A stretch of 64,000 nt of DNA from Clarkia xantiana subsp. parviflora. Its lineage: Eukaryota > Streptophyta > Magnoliopsida > Myrtales > Onagraceae. The first letter of the stretch is position 1, and each line of letters begins with the position of its first letter. Location: contig JAPTYO010000018.1 in the NCBI GenBank assembly GCA_036873135.1, forward strand, positions 11,399,503 through 11,463,502, given 5' to 3'. The notes below the pieces were generated by a model. It searched no databases and was not told the DNA's origin. It worked only from the letters and a program-made list of their open reading frames with translations. Positions 1 through 11,736 of the stretch are shown here, piece by piece. The position numbers and the translations under genes are program-made.

Positions 1-801
1 AGACACGCCATGAGGTGCTTCTGGACATGACGAACCGGATCTCCCTCGCCATCATACTCCTTGATCGTGGGGATACCCAGTTTTCCGCGATAAAGATCTC
101 CTCCAATCCGGTACAGTGCGTCTGGGATGCGACTGTTTACGAGGTGGTCTGCGAATGGGTGTGACGCCCTTTCCTCAAGTGCGTGCATACCCTTCATTTT
201 TGCTTCCTTCATCTTCTTCTCCACCATTTCTTCTAACATCTCAGCGGTAAACCCTTTTACAGGCTCAGCGTAACCTGTTGAATGATTTTGCCGGCCATTG
301 TTGTGGTAGATGTCGGATTGATCTCTGCTTGTGGCCTGGAAGGGATCATCCCTCGCTGGGTGCTCCTTGGGAAGGAGTGTATGACCGTGCGGCTTCATAT
401 CTTGCGTGTTGGTTTCTGCCCTGGAAAGGATTGCCGTGGCGAGTAGTGTCTTGTGACACCTCTCTTGCTGGCGCGGCATGTTCTTGGTTAGTTGGAGGTG
501 GTTGAGCAGCATATCCCTAGTTTTTTAGAGACTCGCGGAATGCGAGTAACTCTTCCAATGCAGCCATCATCGCTGGAGTAACGGTGGGCATTGGGTTTGC
601 TCTCGTTCTCTGTTCGCCTTGCGGCATTTCTATCTGAGATTCCTCTTCATTCACCTCTGGTCCGAAACCAGGTGGAGGTGAGTGTTGCTCGTTCCTTGGC
701 TCTCTGTGCTGTGCGTCGGGCACATTGTCAGTTGGCAAAGATGAAGCTACGGAAGTAGCTCTTGGAATGTGGGAGGGTCCCGACTGACTTCCAGCTGGCA
801 T
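1..801 (-). pseudogene. gag fragment of Tat-type element A
   Basis: Decayed 5' part of a Ty3/gypsy gag, the capsid-like protein that packages the retrotransposon RNA. Reading from 801 leftwards, an N-terminal stretch ends in EELLAFRESLKN and a stop near 519; a near-identical EELLAFRDTL occurs in the gag of element E. After frame changes, the leftmost 250 bases read into the conserved gag entry region with the motif GIPTIKEYDGEGDP. The piece runs off the left edge, so its end is unknown. It lies just inside the PBS and 5' LTR of element A. Bases 1-80 are identical to 3610-3689 in element B, while the bases next to them differ, so the copy looks chimeric. Not functional. Confidence 0.75.
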
Positions 802-943
802 TTGGCCTCCTGTTCTTTTGTTTGCCGGGGACTTCTTGGGACGTCCGGCCTTTTCCTTATGTTCCTTGTGTTCACCTCTTCGGGAGGTTTGCGATCACTC
901 GTCATGATTTTGCGGTATGGTAGCTTCTTGTTCGAATCACGTA

Positions 944-953
944 GACGGCGCCA
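944..953 (-). promoter_or_regulatory. primer binding site of element A
   Basis: The minus strand reads TGGCGCCGTC one base after the LTR end. The TGGCGCC start fits the 3' end of a tRNA-Asp-like primer, and the same motif sits at the same place in elements B, D and F. Confidence 0.75.
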
Positions 954-954
954 A

Positions 955-1642
955 TGTTGCGTCCGGGATGAACTGAGTCGTGGGGACGCGTCTGTTCGCG
1001 TGGTTGTGCGGGTTTTTTGGGCTGTAACCCTTCGTCGGGAAGAGGTTTGGGCCACTAACAAGTGTTCGGTTGACTCCCGTAAAGGTCTGTGTCTCAGTGC
1101 GGTTGTGTCTCAGGAGGTGGTGATCTGTGCACAAGTCGGGATGCCTGGGCGACAATTCCTGCACGAAGGACCAATGCTAGCACGGAGAGGGGGGGGGTGG
1201 TGCTAGCGGAGCCCTCTCCGATGCTTAAGTCACTATAGGGGTAAAAGAGTAATTTCTAGAGAGAGAATATTTCTAGAGAGAAGTCAGAGCTCAAAATACC
1301 AAAGTTGGGCAAATGAGAGGATGTGTGAAAATGGGTGGCGAAGGCCTCATATTTATAGGCTTCCTTGGGACCGGACCCGGTTTTAAAGCGGTTTAATGAC
1401 GGTTCAAAAGCAAGCGGTAACCGTCATCCATATTGGTAATGCGCGAACTTGACTTCTCTACACGTAACGGTAATCGCAGGAACGGTAATCGCACGATACC
1501 CGCAATGCAATCCGGACGCGCGTAAATGCGTTTCCGGACCGTTTTGACCATTTGGGAGACGTTTTCAAACCGAGATGTAATTTTAACGCGTTTACGAGGC
1601 CCGAAGTGTAAATACGAACCCGAATTGGACATATATCCATCA
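955..1642 (-). repeat. 5' LTR of element A
   Basis: Long terminal repeat in minus orientation, bounded by TG at 955 and CA at 1642, with the primer binding site immediately to its left and the interrupted RT of element B immediately to its right. It contains a TATAAAT box on the minus strand and a run of nine G near 1189. Its layout resembles the LTRs of L and, on the opposite strand, E (a GATGCTTAA-like motif beside a G-rich tract, then the TATA box). The matching 3' LTR and the target duplication are off the left edge. Confidence 0.8.
1351..1357 (-). promoter_or_regulatory. TATA box in LTR of element A
   Basis: The minus strand reads CCTATAAATATG, the expected core promoter for transcription leftwards into gag. 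Confidence 0.55.
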
Positions 1643-2165
1643 TAAGCCTCCATGGTTTTCCCCAGCATATCTCCGAACAGCTTGTTCACCATGCGCTGGT
1701 AGGTTGCCCAGGCATTGATCAAGCCGAAAGGCATGACATCGTAGTGATAGATGTCACTGTCCGCATAAAATGCTGTGTGAGGAGCGTATTCCTTAGCCAT
1801 CTTGATCTGGTTATAGCCCGAATATGCATCCATAAAGCTTAACAACTCGTGTCTCGACGTGGCATCCACCAACTGGTCGATTCTGGGGAGCGGGTAACAG
1901 TCCTTCGGGCAAGCCTTATTCAGGTCGCGAAAATCAACGCACATCCGCCATTTCCCATTGCTCTTCTTCACCAGCACCGGGTTAGCAACCCAAGTCTGGA
2001 ATCGGAGCTCCTTGATGAACCTAGCATCGAGCAACCTGCCCACCTCCTGCTGGATCGCGATCCGCTTGTCTGTGCCCATTGGACGCCTTTTCTGCGCGAA
2101 AGGTTTGATCGCGGGATCGATCTTCAACTCGTGTACGATCACATCGGGAACTTTATCTTCTGGTG
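1643..2165 (-). pseudogene. reverse transcriptase fragment of element B
   Basis: Start of a gypsy reverse transcriptase. Visible blocks are QTWVANPVLV, KWRMCVDFRDLNKACPKD, SFMDAYSGYNQIK and FGLINAWATYQRMVNKLFGD. The first catalytic Asp lies in the MDAYSG block. The sequence reaches TMEAY and then runs into the LTR of element A, so the YVDD motif present in F at this point is lost. Upstream, about 200 bases that join protease to RT in element F are missing here. The product would be inactive. Confidence 0.85.
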
Positions 2166-4288
2166 AACAGTCGAGGCAACTGCCATCAGGGGGTTGATGG
2201 TAGTTCTCCAGATAATCGCGTTGTAGGTCCCCGCGGACTCAACTACCACAAACTCCACGTTCCTCCTCTCTAATTTCCACACGCTACCAAACTCCACTGG
2301 TAGGGTGATCACTCCTAGCGGATAGATGGTAAAGCCAGAAAATCCGACCATTGGGAAGTTCGCCTCCTTTAGATCCTTCTTCGTTTTCCCCATGGCCTCC
2401 AGCGCATCCATGAACAGGATATCGGAGGAGCTCCCTCCATCGATCAGAATCCGCTTCATCTCGTACCCATCCACATCCAAGTTCACGACCAGAGCGTCAT
2501 CGTGCGGAGTCTCCACGCCTACAAAATCCTCCGACGAAAAGGAGATCACCATCTCTTCCTTCAGGGTCCAGGATCGGGACCTCTTACCCAGTACTACAGC
2601 AGCTGGAATTCTAGAGGCATAAACTTCCCGGGAGGACGAGGTATCACCTCCCGCGGTAAATCCTCCGTGAATCACATTGATAGTGCTTCGCTTCTCCTTA
2701 CGGGCACTGGAAGACTCCGGGTCGGACCTTTTCTTCTTTGGGGACCGGTCGCGGGACCGGGAACGGGATCGTGATTGGGATCGAGAACAGGATCGACACC
2801 GCTTCTCCCTGACAAACTCCTTAAGCTTCCCCTTCTGGATCAGCTTTTCGATCTCCTTCTTCAGCTCCCGACAATGATTGGTGTCGTGGCCATTCGCGCG
2901 ATGGAATCGACAGTAGCGGTCGGTGCGGGATCCCAAAAACTCTCCTTCCTTCTTCGGGAGGTACCTAGAGATACCCTGTCGCTCCATGACCGTCAACACC
3001 TCCGCCATGGAGCTATTGAGAGGAACGTCATGATCCTCCCGCCTGTCTTTTTTTTCGAGAAACGCCTATCATCCCTCCGATCGGAGCAACCTCGACCCCG
3101 GCTGCCCTCGGCTTTATCCTTCGACTTGCGCTCGTCTAAGGGTTTGACCGACTGCTTTCCCTTATTCGATTTCGGGGGCTCCAGCGGCTATCTTCGATTC
3201 CTGGACATCGATTTGCCGCTTCACCCTCTTCTGCAGTGCCTCCATATTCCACACAGCCTTCTCAGCCACGCTGTGCATCAAGTCGGAACCGTAGGGGGCT
3301 GTTAGGTTCCGAATGAAGGTACGGATGGTTTCACCTTCCGAAATCTCCTCGTCAATGTCTGCTACGCTGGCAGTGTATCGCTGGTAATAGTGCGCCAGCG
3401 ACTCGTCGGGCCTCTGTACCACCTGGGTCAAGGACCTCACACTCTTCAACAAACGTATTCGACCCTGGTACTGCTGAATAAAGCGGTCGTGCATATCAGC
3501 CCAGCAAGTGATGCAGCCTGGGGGCAGACTGAAGAACCAGGTTAGGGCTCTCTCGCCCAGTGTGTTCGGGAACAACGTACACACAATATCCTCATTCGGG
3601 GCTGTGCCCAGACACGCCATGAGGTGCTTCTGGACATGACGAACCGGATCTCCCTCGCCATCATACTCCTTGATCGTGGGGATACCCAGTCCTGGCGGGG
3701 CGAGGGTGTCTATGAGTCGAGGAACGAAGGGATGGGTGGATCGATCCCTCAGCTCCGACACCAGCGGCTTCTGCTCTCCCATGCAGATGTTCACGATCTT
3801 CACCACCTGATCGGGGGTGATGGGGCCATTAAGGGGAATGGTCCTATGCTGCACTGGTCCTGGCCCATCGACCACGAATCGTTCTGGTTGGGTGGACTCC
3901 CTACTCCTGCCCAGGTTTCGGGTTGAACCTCTGCTGGTGGGGGTGCTTCCTCTTCTAGCGGAGGCATCTCCTCTTGCCTCCTTGCAGCCTCTCTCCGATC
4001 TAATAGGGCCTCCACAGCTGCCAAAAACATTGGCATGGCTTCCGCTACAGCCCTCGTCAGGTCCGCAGCTGGAGGAGCCTCCCGCTCCCTATTTCCGTGG
4101 TGTTGAGCAGCAGCATCTTCGGGACCTTCATTATGCCCCCCTATCTGGGAGACCTCAGCAGCAGGAAGATTCTTGTCCTCCTCGCGTTCCCGTGGTGAAT
4201 TCAAAGTCGTCGCAGCAGGATGACGGGAACCACCAGATTGTCCTTGTCTTCTTTGCTTGCCAGCCACCATTGAACGAGTAGAAGGCAT
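2139..4288 (-). pseudogene. gag-protease of element B
   Basis: Broken gag and aspartic protease. The N-terminal part (4288-3800) is Glu/Pro/Ala-rich. The capsid-like core (3875-3162) carries VQHRTIPLNGP, GIPTIKEYDGEGDP, TWFFSLPPG and the YYQRY helix. The C-terminal part (3008-2139) has a CRFHRANGHDTNHC zinc-knuckle-like motif, an Arg/Ser-rich nucleic-acid-binding stretch and the protease signature ILIDGGSSSDILF. Three different frames are used, so at least two frameshifts (near 3890 and near 3100) separate the parts. The layout matches gag-protease of element F part by part. The likely start is the Met near 4288 or the one 18 bases downstream. Confidence 0.85.
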
Positions 4289-4313
4289 ATCAGCTTTTTA
4301 TTACGTTCCCACG

Positions 4314-4323
4314 GACGGCGCCA
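4314..4323 (-). promoter_or_regulatory. primer binding site of element B
   Basis: The minus strand reads TGGCGCCGTCCGTGGG next to the LTR end at 4325, the same position and motif as in elements A, D and F. Confidence 0.8.
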
Positions 4324-4324
4324 A

Positions 4325-4981
4325 TGTTGGATCACGATGGAACTCCGGCACGATCTTTGACGGCGATCCTAGCTCCTTCGCTCCACGTAATCCTACAAGA
4401 GGGGATAGACCGGGCGGTGACCCGGAATCCCTCTCCGATGCTTAAATGAGTATCTCGTATGGACTGGAAAACAGTAATCTCAAGTAGCGTATCTCAAAAC
4501 GACCTGTGCTCTGAGGTAACCTCTGCCCTTTTATAGGCGGAGAGTTACCTCAGTTACCTGGTGAACCAATGGGGTGGTTAGCCCGTATTCCGCGTATCTC
4601 GGGCACGATCCCGCCTATCTAGGCCATGATCTCGCTTATCTCGGCCACGCCCCGCGTATCTCGGCCTCATCCTCTGATAGCAAGTCCCGACTAACATCGG
4701 GGACTCCAGAGTTATCTCGTTGTGTCACCTCTCGGGGCCTCTCGTCATCGTGACAGGGCCAATCATTCTCAGGGATTCGTCATCGGGGCCTACTTAAAGG
4801 CATCTCCTCGGAAGCGTCCAGCTCACCTATCGGGACCGACTCTGTCGGGACCTTTCATCATCGGGACTCCCTCCGTCGGGACCCTTCGCCTTGGTCATCT
4901 TGACCTCCATTGAGGGCCAAGTTTCCCTATTCATCGTTTGCTCGTCGTTAAAGGGCCTAACGGCTACAACGAAGCCCATCA
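4325..4981 (-). repeat. 5' LTR of element B
   Basis: 657-bp LTR in minus orientation, from TGTTGGATCACG to CCCATCA. It is clearly the same family as the LTR of element G (59369-60085). It holds a short minisatellite of about 22 bp (CGCGTATCTCGGCCACGCC type) at 4587-4668 with about four units, against about seven in G. Confidence 0.85.
4528..4535 (-). promoter_or_regulatory. TATA box in LTR of element B
   Basis: The minus strand reads GCCTATAAAAGGGCAGAGG, a strong plant TATA box. It is conserved at the same place in the LTR of element G. Confidence 0.65.
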
Positions 4982-6871
4982 TAGTGCAGAGTTCAAAAGT
5001 TTCTACGTAACATATTTAATCAAAGTCGGAGGTTAAATAGTTGAAGCAGAACATGTCAAAATTCAGAAACGGATCATAGTCGGAGGTCAATCAGAAACAG
5101 AGGCTTCGAACAAAATCGAAAGTCGGAACGAAACAGAACAGATCAGAGGTTTCGAACTTAATCGAAATTCAGAACAGAACAGAATTATAGATTGCTCTAG
5201 TCTATTTACCACGCCTACGATGCCTGCAGGAATGCTCGATTTTTTTCCCCCATTGGAAGGAAGCAGAGCCCAGGTATGCCGCTTGGTCGACTCCAATGTT
5301 TATCCCTCCATTGGAAGGATACAAAGCCCAGATATATCCACTGCGTCGGCCAGAGTTGACCGATCTTCGTATGCATACGCCAGAGGGGCCCTCGTAAGGG
5401 TTCAGACTATAGCCAGACTTACGATCACAGAATCAGAGACAGAGGTCGAACTTCATAAAATAGGTTTCTGAGACAAATGTCAAACTTCATAAAATAGGTT
5501 TCAAAGACAAAGGTCGAACTTCATAAAATAGGTTTTCGGGACAAATATCGAACTTCATAAAATAGGTTTCTAGTATCTAATTTCCTTATTGAAATCTTTT
5601 ATCGAAATATATGACGGAAACATTCTTGCAAAATAATATCAAAACATACGTAAATTCATAACAGAACTTCAAGCACTTCAATGCAGAAAATATTTATTTT
5701 GTAAATATAGGAATAATCTATAACTACTTACCTCAACAGAATCCCCAAAACTAACGTCAACAGCTCCGTCGAACCGATTTCCCTAAAATTGATACAGTAA
5801 CATGTATAAGACCTTATGTCGGAACCACAAATTCCTCTAAAATTCCAGCCACTTAATCATAACTCAAATCTCCTAGGGTCCAATTCAGATTTCGAGTTCA
5901 CTGCTCCTGTCACGGCACGCAAAACTAGGCGGAAACCCGATATCCTATTAATCACTGATTTTTCGATTATCTCAGAAAAATTCCCAAAAATTACTATAAG
6001 TATAGTTTTCAGTTATTAGTCCAACGCCGAAAAGGTGTCGTGTTTCGACATCCGGGTGGCTCACACGAGTCGGTCATAGTTGGCCGGGCGTGGTCAACTT
6101 CATCTTCAACATAAGACCAGATTTTACAGATTGCAGAGTTGACTTTGAGGGCTTGTTTCTCACTCGTCTAAATCAGATTTGGGTGTTCTTGGTGTCAATG
6201 AAAAGATCTTACAATGAACTACAATTTGAGGGACTTCTTGTTGTGAAATAATCTGTAAAAATACGACTTTTATGGCCTCAAAGGTCACAGTTCAACAAAA
6301 TTTCTGAAATTTAAAATCTCGATATCTAACAAACGACAGGATGAAATACGGTTTGGTCACTTGTTTTAGGTTCTAAAGTGCACTAGAGTCTAACCATGGC
6401 CAAAAACAAGAATAAAAACTTCCAATCCGGAATCCACCATTAACAACATCAATGCTTTCTCTCTCTAGGGCAAGTAGTAGAAAAGGGATACCAAGATCAG
6501 AATTATTGAGTATTACCTTGTTTCTAGCATCCTCCTGTAGTTGGTAACAACTGAGATTTCCTTAGGCCTTATCATGTCAACTCGGTCGGTTTGTGCCACT
6601 CCGTTTTATGCTCTATAAAACCATCGATTGCGTTCTTCATCTCTTGTGATGTAAGGTTTGTTTTGGGGTGTTCCGTGTGGAGGAGACGAAACAAAGCGGC
6701 TGAGTTTTGAGCTATATCATCTCTATTAGGTTTTTGGACTTAAACACCAGCTTCCATCGTAGGTTTAAAATAGTTTTTCAAAAAAACCATTGACTTTTGT
6801 TAGTAGGAGAAATTAGCCCCTGAAGTTCTATACTTGTAGCTTCTGCCCTTAAATTTGACATAGGTCTTACA
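4982..6871 (-). repeat. LTR 1 of element C (left part missing)
   Basis: Matches 9780-11736 with scattered substitutions and indels. One indel of about 80 bases lies after CTTCAAGCACTT. The outer ~585 bases are cut off by element B. No coding sequence was seen. Confidence 0.65.
5445..5570. repeat. short tandem repeat in LTR 1 of C
   Basis: About four copies of a ~34-bp unit built on CGAACTTCATAAAATAGGTT. The same array occurs in LTR 2 at 10242-10368. Confidence 0.75.
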
Positions 6872-8914
6872 ATCTACCCTACTTAAAAAACTTTCGTCCT
6901 CAGAATTTAGTTGGTTGTGCAGAGTATTACAAATCTACCCTCATTTAGTTTCTACTTGAGTACCAGACATCATGTCCTCCACTAGCTTCCAGATTTCTTC
7001 TCTTTAGTGTGTTTTTCTTAGTAAACTTTCAAATAAAGTGACGTGACGTCGTAGTTCCTAATTATTTTTCTTTCCACGATCCAAGCTGGGACTTCCTAGG
7101 ATGACTGATCTTGCCTAATACTCCACGAGATGTAATCTTCCACGTGAATTTATTATTCACACGCATATCCTTTGTGTTGAGACCTTTATCACGTTGTGCA
7201 TCCTAAATATCGTGGGTCTCGTCACAGATCGACACACTTTTTTCCAACTTTCAAATATCTTCAACCATCCAACTTACCTGAGCAGATTTTTATTTTATAT
7301 TTTTGCAACAAGAACCTTTTTCTTTCCTTATGGACACCTTCAAGAGTACATTAACACCAATTTAAAATTCTCGAGTCTTGACGTCAATATTTCTACGTCT
7401 CTCTTTTGACTACCATTGTTGTATGAATCTGTTCATGAACCATATAAATTAACTACATAAAAGTTCAACATATCCTCAAGGATTTGTACAGCTTGTCGTA
7501 TCTGATCATCAATTTAAGGACGGAAGAAGTACTTAATTTAAACTATTTCCAAAATGAGATGTGTAAGACCTTCGAAACCTTGGATCCGAGTCTTGAATTA
7601 CATCTGATATAATATTCCTTGAAACTCCACGCACTCTTATAATTTCATTATCAACGTAATGTATCCTTCAAAGTAGACAAGAAGTACATAGACTTCGTTC
7701 ATCGGTCCACAATTATCCAAATGATATTTTTCTTAGCAAGATTTCATCGAAATCCGTAAAAAAATTCCATCAGTATCTTCACACATCCAAATAGTCATGT
7801 AAGCTTGTAGTCTTGTATCTCCAAGATGTGTAATCGATGAACTTGGTTCAAAGTTTAAATGTAATCCAAAATAATAAATAACTTTGCCTTAGTTTTTATA
7901 TCTATATATAAATATTCTTTTGCTGCAATCTCTAAGCTCCCTTGCTCATTTCTAAAGACAATAATCTTTAGATCTTGACCTTTCAATAGCCTACAAAATA
8001 CTCAAATTAGTGAGTTAGCCTTGTCGGATTGATTTTTCATATAATTTTACTCATCGAACAGTAATTTGTCTTTGTAACGTAGTCATATTTCGAGTCACCC
8101 GCAGTGAACTCCCAATAATATTCAAAACCATATTTCGTATCTTACTGGTCTTGATTCTTACAAAGCGATTTGAATTTTCTTGTTCGCAAATCATATTTCT
8201 TCTTTATGTGGCACTTAAAATAGTATCTACACATAAACTACCATCTTATCCCTTTAAGAAGATACGAGGTCGTCTTCATAATTTTTACTTCAAAAATCAT
8301 ATTTCCGTAGACACACTCACATTCCTAGATTCAATACTTAACTAATCCGAGTACATTATTCAGCGAAATCTTCATTTAGTCGATTACGAGTCTGGTCATC
8401 TTCAACTTCTTTCTACTTGAATATTAAACAACATTTTTTCCCCAACAGCAATGGTCGTACTCCCTTGAGGTAATTTCTTTATCTTGATAAGTACTTTATG
8501 ATCCTTTCTGGTGCAATTGAGCATCTTGAAATAACTTCATCTATTAGCATGGAACTTAATTTATTCAGGGTCATTCCTCACTTCAAATTTCCCTACTTAT
8601 TAACTTATTCTCCACTTCAACTTCCAAACTCGTCCACATTCTTGATAATAATTTTCGTCCAAAAACTTGAATACATCTTTAATTAGTCCAATAAATCTTG
8701 ATACGAACTTGTTATCAACCATCAAAAGTTGACGTCTTGCTCGACTCTGTTAAATTTCTTTAAGCATACTTTATTTCAGGATCGTCCCCACAGCACAACC
8801 GTGTTAGTTCTTTAAAGATTCATTTTTGCATGTTCTTACATCCTCGTCTCCTTTTAGAGGTAACGCCATTTCTTGACTAACATTCTAGACCACACAGTTA
8901 TGGTTCTAGGGTTG

Positions 8915-8926
8915 TCTCTGATACCA
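8915..8926 (-). promoter_or_regulatory. inner primer-binding-site-like sequence in C, copy 1
   Basis: The minus strand reads TGGTATCAGAGA, three bases inside a TGTCACGCCCCC LTR-like start at 8930. It duplicates the true site 268 bases to the right. Confidence 0.55.
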
Positions 8927-9182
8927 CTCTGTCACGCCCCCAAGCCCAAGCGACTGTCCCCACTAGCCCAACCTAGCCTAACTATGCTCGTTGTCCTCAC
9001 TTGGGCCTAGAAAAGGAGGAATTCCTGTTGTATTTGAGTAGTACCCCTCTTACTTATTAAGGCTCCAAATCTTCTTATTCATACGTCGCGGCCCAGACCA
9101 GAATTGTTTGCCCCCGGTAGGTGATTGGAACTCCGGGGGTTAATAGCCCTTGGTCCACGAGCCCGGTCACGGTCCCGAGTCA

Positions 9183-9194
9183 GCTCTGATACCA
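9183..9194 (-). promoter_or_regulatory. primer binding site of element C (LTR 2)
   Basis: The minus strand reads TGGTATCAGAGC, complementary to the 3' end of plant initiator tRNA-Met, and lies three bases from the LTR end at 9198. Confidence 0.75.
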
Positions 9195-9197
9195 CTC

Positions 9198-11736
9198 TGT
9201 CACGCCCCAAAATCCACCTTGGAAGTTAGGGGTGATGGTCGCTATTCACAAGTAATAAACCGGTTAATAATGAAGTCGCAAAGGATCCTATAATCAAACA
9301 CACTCATATTTCATACGTTTTCTATTACCATAAATAATTGTATTTACATAATCCAACAACTCTCTATATATAAATTTCCAATGCAAGGGAACAACATCAA
9401 GTTACTACTTCGAATACACTCTCTCTAATTATCCAGAAATCTAGCTCTTCCACGTCATAAGATCCCGCGAATGTCGGACGCTCTATCTGTTTATCTTGAA
9501 CCTGAAGGTTGACAACATCATACTTCCACTACGTACTATGATATTATCTGAAATCCAAGGCCTTGAAATATCACATAGACGTCTCCATGTAATGATCATC
9601 ATAAATACTAATAACTCGTCCTGAAGCTGAGGAGTTTAATGGGGGTAAGTTGCTGAGGAGCAACTTAGTAAGTTGTGGTCATATATCCCTACTGGATCAA
9701 GCTCTCGGAAAAATATATATACATATTTATACTTAGGTCATAATGACTATAAACATAATGTTTTCAAAGAACGTCAAAATAATGCAGAGTTCTAAAGTTT
9801 ATACGTAACATATTTGATCAATGTCGGAGGTTAAACAGTTGATGCAGAACTTGTCAAAATTCAGAAACGGATCATAGTCGGAGGTCAATAAAAAACAGAG
9901 GATTCGAACATAATTGAAATTCGGAACGAAACAGAACATATCAGAGGTTTCGACCTTAATCGAAATTTTGAACAGAACAGAATCAGAGATTGGTCTAGTC
10001 TTTTTACCATGCCTACGATGACTCTAGGAATGCTAGAATGTTTTCCCCCATTGGAAGGATGCAGAGCCCAGGTATGCCGCTGGGTCGGCTCCAATGTTTA
10101 TCATCCATTGGAAGGATACAGAGCCTAGATATATCCGCTGGGTCGGCCAGAGTCGATCGATCTTCGTATGCATACACCGGAGGGGCCCTCGTAAAGGTTC
10201 AGACCAGAGCCAGACTTATGAGCATAGAATCAATGACATGTGTCGAACTTCATAAAATAGGTTTCCGAGAGAAATGTCGAACTTCATAGAATAGGTTTCC
10301 GAGAAAAAGGTCGAACATCATAAAATAGGTTTTCGGGACAAATTTCGAACTTCATAAAATAGATTTCTAGTATATAATTTCCTTATCGAAATCTTATATC
10401 AAAATATATGACAGAAACATTCTTGCAAAATAATATCAAAACACACGTAAATTCATAACAGAACTTCAAGCACTTGAACCGAATTTCAAAATACTAAAAT
10501 TATATTCATGCTCGAAAAGGGCTTATCTTTGAAAATTCATGCAATGCAGGAAATATTTATTTTCCAAATATAGAAATTAGCTAAAACTACTTACCTCAAC
10601 TGAACCCCCAAAACTAACGTCAACAGCTCCGTCGAAAAGATTTCCCTAAAATTGATACCGTAACATGTATAAGACATTATGTCTGAACCACAAAGTCCTC
10701 TAAATTTCCAGCAACTTAATCATAACTCAAATCTACTAGGGTCCAATTCAGATTTCAGTTTCAATGCTCTCGTCATGGCACGCAAAACTAGGCGGAAACC
10801 CGATATCCTATTATTCGCTGATTTTTCGACCATCTCAGAAAAATTCCCAAAAATTACTATAAGTAGAGTTTTCAATTATTAGTCCAACACCGAAACTGTG
10901 TCGCGTTTCTACATCCGGGTGGCTCACACGAGTCGGTCAAAGTTGGTCGGGCGTGGTCAACTTCATCTTCAACCTAAGACCAGATTTTTCAGATTGCAGA
11001 GCTGACTTTGAGATCTTGTTTCTCACTCGTCCAAGCCAAAGTTTAGGTGTTCTTGGTGTCAATGAAAATCTCTTACAATGAACTAAAATTTCGTAGACTT
11101 TTTGTTGCGAAATAACAATAAAATTACAAATTTTATGGCCTCAAAGGTTACAATTTAACAAAACTTCTGAAACTTCAAATCTCGATATCTAACAAATGGC
11201 ACGATGAATTTCGGTTTCGTACTTGTTTTAGGTTAATTATGTCCTCTAGAGTCTAACCATGGCCAGAAACAAGAATAAAAACATCCAAACCGGAAGCCAC
11301 CATTAACAACATCCAAGCTTTCTCTTTCTAGGGCAAGTAGTAGCAAAGGGATACCAAGATCAAAATTACTGAGTATTACCTTGTTTCTGGAATCCTCCTG
11401 TAGTTAGTAAAACCTGAGACTTCCTTAGGCCTTATCATGTCAACTCGGTCGGTTTGTGCCACTCTGTTTTAAGCTTTTTAAAACCTTCGATTGTGTTCTT
11501 CATCTCTTGTGATGTAATGTTTGTTTTCGGGTATCCAGTGTGGAGGAGACGAAACAAAGCGTCTAAGTTTTGAGCTATATCATCTCTATTAAGTTTTTGG
11601 AATCAAACACCAGCTTCCATCGTAGGTTTAAGATAGTTTTTTTTAAAAAAAGTATTTTTATTTGTTAGTATGTGAAATTAGCCCCTGGAGTTCTTTACTT
11701 GTAGCTTCTGCCCTTAAATTTGACATAGGTGTTACA
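9198..11736 (-). repeat. LTR 2 of element C
   Basis: The only full-length LTR of C, about 2.5 kb, from TGTCACGCCCC to GGTGTTACA. On the minus strand it starts TGTAACACC and ends GGGGCGTGACA, so the ends are short inverted repeats. CTATATATAAAT near 9367 could supply a TATA box. No coding sequence. Confidence 0.65.
10242..10368. repeat. short tandem repeat in LTR 2 of C
   Basis: Counterpart of the array at 5445-5570, with about four units of ~34 bp. Confidence 0.75.

Larger units (their letters stand above)
1643..4981 (-). mobile_element. Element B, Ty3/gypsy Tat-type, truncated by A
   Basis: Minus-strand LTR retrotransposon seen from its 5' LTR (4325-4981) through gag, protease and the first part of RT, where element A has inserted at 1642/1643. 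The rest of B must lie left of the window. Its LTR is of the same family as that of element G, and its coding part is closest to element F. B itself is inserted into the first LTR of element C at 4981/4982. Confidence 0.8.
6872..9197 (-). other. internal region 1 of element C, non-coding
   Basis: About 2.3 kb between LTR 1 and LTR 2. It is AT-rich with no gag or pol motif on either strand. It ends at the primer site next to LTR 2. Its last 270 bases are bracketed by two primer-site/TGTCACGCCCC junctions. Confidence 0.6.

Noticed and set aside
278..1206. Plus-strand open frames over gag and LTR of A
   Set aside because: They lie opposite gag remnants and inside an LTR and show no protein motif.
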